Shown: in pieces, positions 1 to 9,329 of the stretch | Position numbering within the stretch: the stretch's first letter is position 1 | Layout: each line of letters starts with the position of its first letter | From: DASTCC01 sp035711465 | Lineage (GTDB): Bacteria; Acidobacteriota; Vicinamibacteria; Vicinamibacterales; SCN-69-37 | Assembly (NCBI GenBank): GCA_035711465.1 | Contig: DASTCC010000060.1 | Location: 1-9,329 of the forward strand | DNA: 9,329 nucleotides | Direction of reading: 5' to 3' | Program-made: the position numbers and the translations under genes | Notes under the pieces: generated by a model | Seen by the model: the letters and a program-made list of their open reading frames with translations, nothing else | Databases searched by the model: none | Told to the model about the DNA's origin: nothing

Positions 1-2
1 CA

Positions 3-1406
<1,404 letters not shown>

Positions 1407-1421
<15 letters not shown>

Positions 1422-1439
1422 GACTAAAAACTCAAGACT
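1407..1439. repeat. Short direct/inverted repeat CTCAAG at the end of the MBL-rhodanese gene
   Basis: AAACTCAAGACT occurs twice (1407-1418 and 1428-1439, period 21). The first copy also forms the perfect 13-base palindrome CTCAAGACTTGAG (1410-1422) spanning the stop codon. CTTGAG (1417-1422) and CTCAAG (1431-1436) can form a 6-bp hairpin with an 8-nt loop. No T-tract follows, so terminator function is doubtful. It may be simple intergenic repeat sequence. Confidence 0.5.
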
Positions 1440-1548
1440 GAGGTGCGGCGCGTTGCGCCGAACTGGGAATTCTTTGTTGGCGAGTGCCCTTCCCGGCTTC
1501 CACAGTTTGAAGGTTTGAGTTTGAAGTGTTCAGTTAACACACGCTCTT
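1422..1548 (+). other. Intergenic spacer, no gene
   Basis: This 127-nt gap separates the MBL-rhodanese and ferredoxin genes. It is clearly more AT-rich than the flanking genes in its second half and contains three copies of GTTTGA (1505-1510, 1513-1518, 1519-1524). It has room for a promoter for the ferredoxin gene, but no convincing -35/-10 pair is visible. No coding frame with a plausible protein is present. Confidence 0.6.
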
Positions 1549-1935
1549 ATGTCGAAAGATCGCACAACGCCCGAAGCCGCGGCCGCGTCGTTTGGCGTCG
1601 GCAGGATCGTCCGCCATCTCTTCGTCTGCGGCGGGCCGGACTGCTGTGACTCCGATGACGGCGACGACACCTGGTCCTACGTCAAGAAGCGGATGAAGGA
1701 GCTCGAGATCACCGGGCCGGACGGGCCGGCGTACCGGACCAAGGTGAAGTGCCTGCGCATCTGCACCGGCGGGCCGATTGCGGTCGTCTACCCCGAGGGC
1801 ACCTGGTACAAAGGCGTCACACCCGAGCGCGCGGAGCGCATCATCCAGGAGCACGTCATCGGCGGCAAGGAGATCAAGGAATACGTGTTCGCGCGCAATC
1901 CGCTGTACTTGCCGGGAAAAGCGGATAAGCTCTAG
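1549..1935 (+). CDS. Thioredoxin-like [2Fe-2S] ferredoxin
   Basis: The 128-residue protein matches the (2Fe-2S) ferredoxin family with a thioredoxin-like fold. The N-terminal strand RHLFVCGGPDCC (22-33) gives Cys27 and Cys32, and KCLRICTGGPIAVVYPEGTWY (67-87) gives Cys68 and Cys72, the expected four cluster ligands; Cys33 is an extra cysteine. The helix between them (WSYVKKRMKELEI) and the tail ERAERIIQEHVIGG are typical. It is a cytoplasmic one-electron carrier. The ATG at 1549 is secure because an in-frame TGA lies at 1522-1524 with no other start between. No Shine-Dalgarno sequence is visible. The radical SAM gene begins 2 nt after the stop, so this ferredoxin is a natural candidate for reducing that enzyme's [4Fe-4S] cluster; this partnership is inferred from gene order only. 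Confidence 0.93.
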   Translation: MSKDRTTPEAAAASFGVGRIVRHLFVCGGPDCCDSDDGDDTWSYVKKRMKELEITGPDGPAYRTKVKCLRICTGGPIAVVYPEGTWYKGVTPERAERIIQEHVIGGKEIKEYVFARNPLYLPGKADKL

Positions 1936-1937
1936 CG

Positions 1938-2960
1938 ATGGAAGCTGGAGCCGTAGTCAAGGCCTGGGGCCGCATTCTCACCGGTTATCACCCGAATCTC
2001 TCGATCGAAATCACGCGTGAATGTCCGCTGCGGTGCCCCGGCTGCTATGCCTACGGCGATACCCATCTCGGCGGCGGCGTGGTGTTGCGCCAGCTCGCCG
2101 ACTACAAGGGACAGGAGCTGATCGACGGCGTGCTCGAGACCGTGAAGCGGCTCAAGCCGCTGCACCTGTCGATCGTCGGCGGCGAGCCGCTGGTCCGATT
2201 CCGGGAGCTCGACGTGCTGCTGCCGCAGCTCACCGGCATGGGCGTGCACACCCAGGTGGTGACGAGCGCGGTGCGTCCGATTCCGGAAGCCTGGGCGGAG
2301 ATGCCGAAGCTCCAGGTGTGCGTCTCGATCGACGGTCTGCAGCCCGAGCACGACGTGCGCCGGACCCCGGCGACCTACGAGCGCATCCTCAAGCACATCA
2401 AGGGACAACACGTCACCGTGCACTGCACGATCACGCGCCAGCAGACGCGGCCGGGTTACGTCACCGAGTTCACGGAGTTCTGGGCGGCCAATCCTGACGT
2501 CAAGCGGATCTGGTTCAGTCTCTACACGCCGCAGAAGGGCGAGGACTCACCGGAGCGGCTGCGCCCCGAGGATCGCGCCGCCGTCGTCAAGGAGATCACG
2601 GCGCTCTACGCGAAGCATCCGAAGCTGCACGACATGATCCCGTCGGTCGTCGAAGGCTACCTGCGCCCGCCGCAGAATCCCGACGAGTGCATCTTCGCGA
2701 AGACGACGGCGTGCCTCTCCGCCGACCTGAAGAAGAAGATCGTGCCCTGCCAGTACGGCGGCGATCCGGACTGCACGCAGTGCGGCTGCATGGCCTCCGT
2801 CGGCCTCGAGGCGCTGGGCAAGTACAAGCTCGGCAAGATGATTCCGCTCAAGCACATCTTCAACGGGTCGCTCGCCGTTGGCGACGGTTTCCGCTGGATC
2901 CGCGGCGTGAATGGAAATGGCGCCGCGCCGTCCGTGAACGGGAACGGCTCGCACGTCTAG
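1938..2960 (+). CDS. Radical SAM protein with Cys-rich C-terminal (SPASM-like) region
   Basis: This 340-residue protein carries the radical SAM signature CPLRCPGCYAYG, with Cys29, Cys33 and Cys36 binding the [4Fe-4S] cluster that cleaves S-adenosylmethionine. It also has GGEP (81-84) for SAM binding and the core strand SIDGL (130-134). After the barrel comes a cysteine-rich segment with Cys251, Cys259, Cys271, Cys279, Cys282 and Cys284, resembling a SPASM/Twitch auxiliary-cluster domain but not assignable to a named family. The tail is a Gly/Asn-rich linker (NGNG repeats, 326-338). The ATG at 1938 is firm: an in-frame TAA sits at 1926-1928 just upstream. Start and preceding stop are 2 nt apart, indicating translational coupling to the ferredoxin gene. 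No partner peptide precursor gene is visible nearby, so a RiPP-maturase role is not supported. The substrate is unknown. Confidence 0.9.
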   Translation: MEAGAVVKAWGRILTGYHPNLSIEITRECPLRCPGCYAYGDTHLGGGVVLRQLADYKGQELIDGVLETVKRLKPLHLSIVGGEPLVRFRELDVLLPQLTGMGVHTQVVTSAVRPIPEAWAEMPKLQVCVSIDGLQPEHDVRRTPATYERILKHIKGQHVTVHCTITRQQTRPGYVTEFTEFWAANPDVKRIWFSLYTPQKGEDSPERLRPEDRAAVVKEITALYAKHPKLHDMIPSVVEGYLRPPQNPDECIFAKTTACLSADLKKKIVPCQYGGDPDCTQCGCMASVGLEALGKYKLGKMIPLKHIFNGSLAVGDGFRWIRGVNGNGAAPSVNGNGSHV

Positions 2961-2982
2961 CGCGCGCGCAAAGCGCGCGCTA
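2958..2982. terminator. Shared inverted repeat between convergent genes, likely bidirectional terminator
   Basis: TAGCGCGCGC (2958-2967) is the exact reverse complement of GCGCGCGCTA (2973-2982), with a 5-nt loop GCAAA: a 10-bp perfect GC-rich stem. The left arm starts with the TAG stop of the radical SAM gene and the right arm ends with the TAG stop of the minus-strand DUF1080 gene. There is no long T-tract on either side, only TTTT at 2992-2995. Position between converging transcripts supports a terminator or mRNA 3'-end stabiliser; function is inferred. Confidence 0.6.
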
Positions 2983-3723
2983 CTTAATCGCTTTTCCGCG
3001 CGAGTCGAGGATCCTCTTCGCTTCATCCCCGGCAATCTCACGCAGAAACACATGGCGCCATCGGATCTCGCCGCCGTGCGTCTGCAGCGAGATCGGTCCG
3101 CGTTCGGGGACGGGCTGCTTGCGGTCGTAGTAGTTCTCCATCACCGCGTGGTCGACGACGAGCTCGTCGTTGAGCCAGACGCTGACGCGATCGGCGACCA
3201 TGACGATGCGGAAGTGGTTCCACTCGCCGAACGGCTTGTCGGCGAGGACCAGCGGATCCTTGCCGGGCGCGCCGCGTGAGTTGTTCCAGAGGCCGCCCGA
3301 TCCCTTGTCGGCGCCGTTCTTGAACTCCGCCGGGTTGGTGTGATCCCAGATCTGCACCTGCGGGCATCCGCGCAGGTAGATGCCGGAATCAGCCTTGGGC
3401 ACCGTCCTGTAGTCGACGAGCAGCTCGAAGTCGCCGTAGTCCTTCACGGTCGTCGCGTACTTGCCCTGGCCGTCGTTGACGAGCTCGGGGCCGTCGGCGC
3501 GCCAGTGGGCGCGCATGTCGGCGGTCCACTCGGCGTCGAGCCTGGTGCGCTCCGCGTCCGGCAGCGCCAGCCACTTGCGGTGATCGTAGGTGTCGCCGCC
3601 GCGCCAGCCGGTGAGATCGCGGCCGTTGTAGAGCGCGGTGAAGCCGGCGGGCGGCGCGGGAGTCTGGGCGCCCGGTGCGGCCAGGAGCGCCATCAGCATC
3701 GTCATCGCAACGAGAAGCGGCAT
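2980..3723 (-). CDS. Secreted DUF1080 / 3-keto-disaccharide hydrolase family protein
   Basis: The 247-residue protein begins with a hydrophobic signal-like segment (MPLLVAMTMLMALLAAPGAQ) without a lipobox Cys, so periplasmic or secreted location is likely. The DUF1080 concanavalin-like fold follows: GFTALYNGRDLTGW (27-40), DFELLVDYR (98-106), SGIYLRG (113-119), QVQIWD (122-127), GEWNHFRI (166-173) and the final strands SLQTHGGEIRWRHVFLREI (212-230). Characterised relatives cleave 3-keto-glycosides made by Gfo/Idh-type dehydrogenases, which fits the two upstream genes. The ATG at 3723 was chosen because GAGGTG lies just upstream at a workable distance; it starts 7 nt after the preceding gene's TGA. 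A GTG at 3756 would add 11 residues including Lys and Arg, giving a more usual charged signal n-region, but has no ribosome site. Catalytic residues are not assigned here. Confidence 0.9.
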   Translation of the reverse strand: MPLLVAMTMLMALLAAPGAQTPAPPAGFTALYNGRDLTGWRGGDTYDHRKWLALPDAERTRLDAEWTADMRAHWRADGPELVNDGQGKYATTVKDYGDFELLVDYRTVPKADSGIYLRGCPQVQIWDHTNPAEFKNGADKGSGGLWNNSRGAPGKDPLVLADKPFGEWNHFRIVMVADRVSVWLNDELVVDHAVMENYYDRKQPVPERGPISLQTHGGEIRWRHVFLREIAGDEAKRILDSRGKAIK

Positions 3724-3730
3724 GGTCACC
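3724..3730 (-). promoter_or_regulatory. Ribosome binding site of the DUF1080 gene
   Basis: On the minus strand the sequence reads TGAGGTGACC before the ATG. The GAGGTG core overlaps the TGA stop of the second Gfo/Idh gene, so termination and re-initiation happen at the same place. This decides the ATG at 3723 over the upstream GTG at 3756. Confidence 0.65.
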
Positions 3731-4809
3731 TCACAGCCGGATCGTCCGGCCTTCACGAAACGATTGATCGGCGGCGAGCACGATGCGGAGACTGTCGATG
3801 GCGCTCTGCCAGTGTGGCGCCAGATCGACCTCGCCGCGAATCGCGCGCAGAAAGTACTGCTGCTCGCGCCGGCACAGCTCGTCGTGATCGGGCTCGTCGT
3901 CGAGCGCGATCGTGGCGTCGCGCCGCGCGAACGATCCGTCGGCGGCGAGATCGGCGCGATGCAGCTTCAGTGACTCCGTCTTCGTATGAGCGTCGATCTC
4001 CGCCGATTGTCCCGCCGCCGCGGCGCTCGGCGCAACGATGCTCACCGATCCGGCCGGGCCGATCACGTCCTTCACGAAGAACGCGGTCTCGCTCATCATC
4101 GGGCCCCAGCCGGCCTCGTACCAGCCGACCGAGCCGTCGTCGAACGTGACCTGGAGATGTCCGTAGTTGACCTGATCGCTGGCGATGTCATCGGTCAGCC
4201 GCGCGCCGATGCCGTTGACGCTCACCGGCCGGGCGCCGGTCATCCGGCACATGACGTCCACGTAGTGGACGCCGCAGTCGACGATCGGCGAGGTGCTCTG
4301 CAGGATGTTGCGGTGCGTCTCCCAGAGCGCGCCGGCGCTCTGCTGGTTGAGGTTCATGCGCATCACCAGCGGCTTGCCCAGCGTCCGCGCCACTTCCGTG
4401 AATCGCTGCCACGACGGGTGCACGTGCAGGATGTAGCCGACGACGAGCGCGCGGTTGGCGCGGCGGCCGGCGTCGATCACCTGCTCGCAGGCCGCGACGG
4501 TGTCGGCGACCGGCTTCTCGAGGAACACGTGCGCGCCGGCCGCGAGCGCGGCGATGGCGTACGGCGCGTGCGTCTCCGTATAGGTGCTGATGCAGACGGC
4601 GTCGGGACGCGTCGCGGACATCGCCTGGTCGAAGCTGCTGAACTCGTCGTAGCCGCCGCCAAGCGCGACATTGAGGCGGCCGCGCGACTCAGCGCCGCGC
4701 GAGACCAGGCCGACGATCTCGAAGTCGGGCAGCGCGTGGTAGGCGCGCGCGTGCGACGCGCCCATGTGTCCGCAGCCGACGACGAGCGTGCGCAGGGCCG
4801 GACGAGCGA

Positions 4810-4813
<4 letters not shown>
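3731..4813 (-). CDS. Gfo/Idh/MocA family oxidoreductase (no signal peptide)
   Basis: The 360-residue protein is an NAD(P)-dependent sugar or inositol dehydrogenase type. The N-terminal Rossmann fold has GCGHMG (13-18), followed by EKP (99-101), whose Lys is the usual catalytic base/cofactor residue. The C-terminal alpha/beta domain carries DCGVHYVD (179-186), the family's Asp-x3-His catalytic motif. No signal peptide is present, so it should be cytoplasmic. The GTG start at 4813 overlaps the upstream gene's TGA as GTGA, a classical coupled arrangement; the Rossmann motif begins only 13 residues later, so a downstream start is implausible. The frame stays open further upstream, but that part is antiparallel shadow of the preceding gene and gives no recognisable protein. 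Substrate specificity is not readable; the DUF1080 gene after it suggests a glycoside or keto-sugar. Confidence 0.92.
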
Positions 4814-6456
<1,643 letters not shown>

Positions 6457-6567
6457 ACAACCGAGCCTGTCGAAACACTGAACCGCGGGGGGTTACAGCC
6501 GCTGCTTGTCGAAACATCGAACCGTGGAGGGCCCTGGGGAGCCGTCGAGGGCTGAACGATCGCGGAC
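6457..6567 (-). other. Intergenic spacer upstream of the Gfo/Idh cluster
   Basis: This 111-nt gap separates the peroxidase stop from the first Gfo/Idh start. It contains the tandem repeat described separately. It could hold a promoter for the sugar cluster, but no clear -35/-10 pair or rho-independent terminator with T-tract was found. Confidence 0.5.
6468..6531. repeat. Tandem 25-bp direct repeat before the Gfo/Idh operon
   Basis: Copy 1 is 6468-6492 and copy 2 is 6507-6531, period 39, with 21 of 25 bases identical. The cores are TGTCGAAACACTGAACCG and TGTCGAAACATCGAACCG. The nearer copy ends 11 nt before the Gfo/Idh start codon on the minus strand. Such paired direct repeats can be operator sites, but the core also resembles a TTTCGACAGG-type repeat seen scattered in many environmental genomes, so it may be a dispersed intergenic repeat. 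Confidence 0.65.
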
Positions 6568-7509
6568 CTATCGGCTGCGGCCGGCCTGAATCGTGCCCGA
6601 CAGGGAGTGGAGGAACGCAACCAGCGCGTGCTTGTCGGCCGGCGAGAGGTGCAGCGGGCGAATCTCGACATCGAGATTCTGATTGGGCCGGCCGCCCTGG
6701 TCGTAGAAGTCGATCACGGCTTCGAGCGTATTCAAGCTGCCGTCGTGCATGTACGGAGCGGTGCCGGCCACGTCGCGCAGCGTCGGCGTCTTGAATGCGC
6801 CGCGATCGCCGCGGCGGCCCGTGACCAGAAACCTGCCCTCATCCTGAAATCGTTGCTCGGCCGGGCGCCAGGCCACTCCAGTGTTGTGGAATCGCTCGTC
6901 GGTGAATGTCGGTGGCACGTGACAGGCCTGGCAACCGCTGCGGCGGAACACCTGCAGACCTGCCTGTGCTTCGGACGTGAGCGAGGTCGGGTCGCCGTGG
7001 AGAAACCGATCGTAGCGGGAATTGCCGGAGAGGATCGTCCGGACGTAGCTCGCGAGCGCTCGCGACAGGTCGTCGACGCTGAGCCCCACTCGAGCGGAGG
7101 CCTCGGCGACGGACAGATCCATCTCTTCGGGATTCACGATCGGCATGAGGACCTGCTCCTCGAGCGAGGCGATCCGCCCGTCCCAGAAGAACGCGCGTCC
7201 GTACCCGCGATTGATGAGCGCCGGCACGTTGCGCGCGCCGCGCCGGCCGAACACGCCCACCGCGACTGGAGTCGATCCGCCGAAGCCATGGCGCGGATCG
7301 TGGCAGCTCCGGCAGGAGATCGATCCGTCACTCGACAGGCGGCGGTCCTCGAATAGTCGCTCACCGAGCGCGATTCGGTCGACGGTCAGCAGGTTGCTGT
7401 CGGGAACCGGAAGGTAGAGATCGAGGCCGAGCGGAATCGTGATCGGCAGCGAACTGGCCAGCGCGAAGGGCAGGGCGCGAGCGACAAGGGCGACGATTGG
7501 TCGCATCAT
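6568..7509 (-). CDS. Di-haem cytochrome c peroxidase (CCP/MauG family)
   Basis: The 313-residue protein has two c-type haem sites: SCRSCH (Cys66, Cys69, His70) and GCQACH (Cys193, Cys196, His197). Other family signatures are LGERLFEDRRLSSDGSISC (48-66), FFWDGR (107-112), and PYMHDGSLNTLEAVIDFYDQGG (252-273), where Met254 is the expected distal ligand of the high-potential haem. Length is normal for bacterial CCP. An N-terminal hydrophobic stretch (about 5-25) fits Sec export to the periplasm, needed for haem attachment. The family reduces hydrogen peroxide with electrons from small cytochromes, but some members (MauG-like) modify other substrates, and the sequence alone does not separate these. 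The first ATG of the ATGATG pair was chosen; GGGAG lies 8 nt upstream. It follows the PD40 protein gene by 33 nt and is probably cotranscribed with it. Confidence 0.95.
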   Translation of the reverse strand: MMRPIVALVARALPFALASSLPITIPLGLDLYLPVPDSNLLTVDRIALGERLFEDRRLSSDGSISCRSCHDPRHGFGGSTPVAVGVFGRRGARNVPALINRGYGRAFFWDGRIASLEEQVLMPIVNPEEMDLSVAEASARVGLSVDDLSRALASYVRTILSGNSRYDRFLHGDPTSLTSEAQAGLQVFRRSGCQACHVPPTFTDERFHNTGVAWRPAEQRFQDEGRFLVTGRRGDRGAFKTPTLRDVAGTAPYMHDGSLNTLEAVIDFYDQGGRPNQNLDVEIRPLHLSPADKHALVAFLHSLSGTIQAGRSR

Positions 7510-7542
7510 GCCGCTCGCTCCCGGCCGTACCTTGCCGTTCCG

Positions 7543-9329
7543 TTACCGCTTCGCGGGCGGCAGGAATCGCTCGACGATCCGGACCTCGCGCCGGATCGAG
7601 CTTCCACCCTGCACGACGATCTCCTGGCCATCGGGACTGATACGCACCTGCTTCCCCGTGTAGTTGGAGATGCCGAGATCGAGCTTGCGCGGCTCGCCGC
7701 CGCCGACGGGAATCGACCAGACCTCGTGCGATGCGCCGACGACCTTGCGAACGACCATGAAGCGGCCGTCCCGCGACCACTCGACTGGCGGCCCGGCGAG
7801 GAACTCCACCGGCGCCTTCGCCCGAAAGACCTCGCGCTCCGTGCCGTCGATGGTGGAGATGACCGAGAAGATCCAATCCGCATTGGCGGTTGGCCGGTTG
7901 CCATCCCTCTCGCTGAAATTCATGGCGCCGATGAACTTGCCATCCGGGGAGATGGCGCCATAGGCGAGGTTCGGTCTGTCGAGCTTGACGATCTCGCGCT
8001 CGCGCCCGGTGGCCAGGTCGCGCTCGACGAAGAACCGCCCGGCAGGTCCCGGCGAGCCGCCGGCCCCGGCCGGCCGGTCCCCGGCCTTGATGTAGTACAG
8101 CGTGCGGCCGTCAGGCGACAGTTGCGGGCGCGTGTAATTGCCCTCGCCGGGTGGCAGCAGCAGCGGCGTGACACTTCCGTCGGCGACGTCGATACGGTAG
8201 AAGCCCAGTCGTCCGTTCATCGCCGCAGCCCGCGCGAGCAGCGCGCGGCCGTCCGGCATCCATTGGAAGTTGTTGTTGTCGAAGAAGCTCAACGGCAGGG
8301 AGAGCACGTGCGCGCTGCCGGTCTCGAGCGACTGAATGGACATCACGAGGTCGCCGGCGATTCCGTACATCGACGCCATCGAGCGTCCGTCGGGCGACCA
8401 GTCCGCGACGAATGCCGCAGGCCACAGTCCCGCGACGGCCGCGGGCGGACCAAGAGATCGGCCCGTCGCGAAGTCCACCGGCACTCGATAGAACGCACGG
8501 TCGTCGATCTCCGCGAATTCGAACAAATCGCCCGTCGCCGCCACGCGGTAGTGTGTTCCGCGCGCGTCCGCTTTCAGCATCGACGCCGGTCCAACAGGCC
8601 GGCCGTCGCTCATTGGCTGCGCCCAGAGCTGATGTCGATCGCGAAGGAAGAGAAGCCGGGTTCCGTCGGGCGACCACGCCACGACTTCGTCGCGCGTTGG
8701 TCCGTCGACGGCGGCCGCCTGCCGGCTGCCGTCGGTCGCCAGCACGAACACGTCACGCTGACCGTTGGTGTCGTCCGGCGGCAGGTCGTAGGCCACGAAC
8801 CGCCCGTCGGGCGACAACGACACGCCGTTCGCGTTCCGCCAGTCGAGCGAACGAAGCACGCTCAGCTTGCCGTCGCGCACCGACACGAAGCCCAGCTGCC
8901 GCGTCCGGTCGCCGCCGTGGCCGATCAGCACGCCGATGCGCTCGTCGTCGGGGAACCAGTCGAGAGGACGGACGCCGTAGCCCTCGGTATTCTCGTCACG
9001 AAACAGCACACGCGGAGTCGGGACGGCTGGCTGGGAGAGATCGATCATCCGAAGCTCGTCGGCGATCCTCAGGGGCCGGCGCTCCTGGATGCGCCAGTTG
9101 TAGGCGACGCGTCGGCCGTCGCGCGAGAAGCTCGCGCTGACGGCGTACTCGGCGTGTTCGTTGGTCTGCGGCGCGGCGGTGGTGGTGAGACGACGGTCGG
9201 CTCCTGTCGCAACATCGCGCAGCACGAGCGCGCCGTCCGGCTCGCGGCGGGTGTACAGCACGGAGCGGCCGTCCGGCGATACGTCCACGATCTGTCCCTG
9301 TGGCAAGGCCGCGCCCGTCCACAGGGTCC
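7543..9329 (-). CDS. TolB-like PD40 beta-propeller protein (5' partial)
   Basis: The frame is open from the right edge of the window to TAA at 7543-7545, giving about 595 residues with no credible start; the first visible residues (TLWTGAALPQGQIVDVSPDG) already lie in a propeller repeat. At least ten PD40/WD40-like units with SPDGR or close variants are visible, for example SPDGRSVLY, SRDGRRVAY, SPDGRFVAY, SPDGTRLLF, SPDGRTLYY, SPDGKFIGA and SRDGRFMVV, enough for more than one propeller or one large one. In Acidobacteria such C-termini are often fused to an N-terminal winged-helix DNA-binding domain or a Ser/Thr kinase; that part would be beyond the edge, so the class is undecided. A TTG at 9306 is possible as a start but unlikely because the same fold continues upstream of it. 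The peroxidase gene follows after 33 nt, suggesting a common transcript. Confidence 0.88.
   Translation of the reverse strand, partial: TLWTGAALPQGQIVDVSPDGRSVLYTRREPDGALVLRDVATGADRRLTTTAAPQTNEHAEYAVSASFSRDGRRVAYNWRIQERRPLRIADELRMIDLSQPAVPTPRVLFRDENTEGYGVRPLDWFPDDERIGVLIGHGGDRTRQLGFVSVRDGKLSVLRSLDWRNANGVSLSPDGRFVAYDLPPDDTNGQRDVFVLATDGSRQAAAVDGPTRDEVVAWSPDGTRLLFLRDRHQLWAQPMSDGRPVGPASMLKADARGTHYRVAATGDLFEFAEIDDRAFYRVPVDFATGRSLGPPAAVAGLWPAAFVADWSPDGRSMASMYGIAGDLVMSIQSLETGSAHVLSLPLSFFDNNNFQWMPDGRALLARAAAMNGRLGFYRIDVADGSVTPLLLPPGEGNYTRPQLSPDGRTLYYIKAGDRPAGAGGSPGPAGRFFVERDLATGREREIVKLDRPNLAYGAISPDGKFIGAMNFSERDGNRPTANADWIFSVISTIDGTEREVFRAKAPVEFLAGPPVEWSRDGRFMVVRKVVGASHEVWSIPVGGGEPRKLDLGISNYTGKQVRISPDGQEIVVQGGSSIRREVRIVERFLPPAKR

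Noticed and set aside
1507..1537. TTGAAG and AGTTAA as a sigma70-type promoter for the ferredoxin gene
   Set aside because: The -10 match is poor and the repeat context supplies many TTGAAG-like words by chance.
2907..2957. Gly/Asn-rich end of the radical SAM protein as a RiPP-like peptide
   Set aside because: It is continuous with the enzyme and looks like a flexible tail; no leader or separate start is visible.
3340..4149. Plus-strand frame opposite the DUF1080 and second Gfo/Idh genes
   Set aside because: No family resemblance, spans two real genes on the other strand, typical GC-driven shadow.
6607..7356. Plus-strand frame opposite the peroxidase gene
   Set aside because: The opposite strand has two CxxCH motifs and full family signatures; this frame has none.

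Overview
The window is about 9.3 kb of high-GC DNA with dense bacterial coding and strong G/C preference at third codon positions. No taxonomic marker is present. The combination of a Tat-exported Gfo/Idh/MocA oxidoreductase, a second Gfo/Idh protein, a DUF1080 (3-keto-glycoside hydrolase type) protein, a TolB-like PD40 propeller, a di-haem peroxidase and an MBL-rhodanese/ferredoxin/radical SAM trio suggests a soil-type Acidobacteriota (Vicinamibacteria-like) genome. This is an inference from gene content; a Planctomycete or another polysaccharide-degrading phylum is not excluded.

The layout is two convergent blocks. The plus-strand block (start to 2960) has three genes: the 3' part of a metallo-beta-lactamase/double-rhodanese protein of the persulfide dioxygenase type (its first few residues lie before the window), a thioredoxin-like [2Fe-2S] ferredoxin, and a radical SAM protein with six extra C-terminal cysteines. 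The last two are 2 nt apart and probably translationally coupled. The block reads as a sulfane-sulfur and iron-sulfur module; the radical SAM substrate cannot be deduced.

The minus-strand block runs from the right edge to 2980. In transcription order it has a PD40/TolB-like beta-propeller protein (5' end beyond the window), a di-haem cytochrome c peroxidase 33 nt downstream, a 111-nt gap with a 25-bp tandem direct repeat, then a tight cluster of Gfo/Idh 1 (Tat signal), Gfo/Idh 2 (4-nt GTGA overlap) and a secreted DUF1080 protein (7-nt gap). The last three could oxidise a glycoside at C3 and cleave the 3-keto product, partly outside the cytoplasm. This rests on family knowledge and gene order.

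The blocks meet in a 10-bp perfect inverted repeat (2958-2982) whose two arms carry the TAG stop codons of the converging genes, a likely shared transcription end. The 127-nt gap at 1422-1548 holds short repeats and no gene. No RNA gene, CRISPR array, insertion sequence or phage gene was seen.
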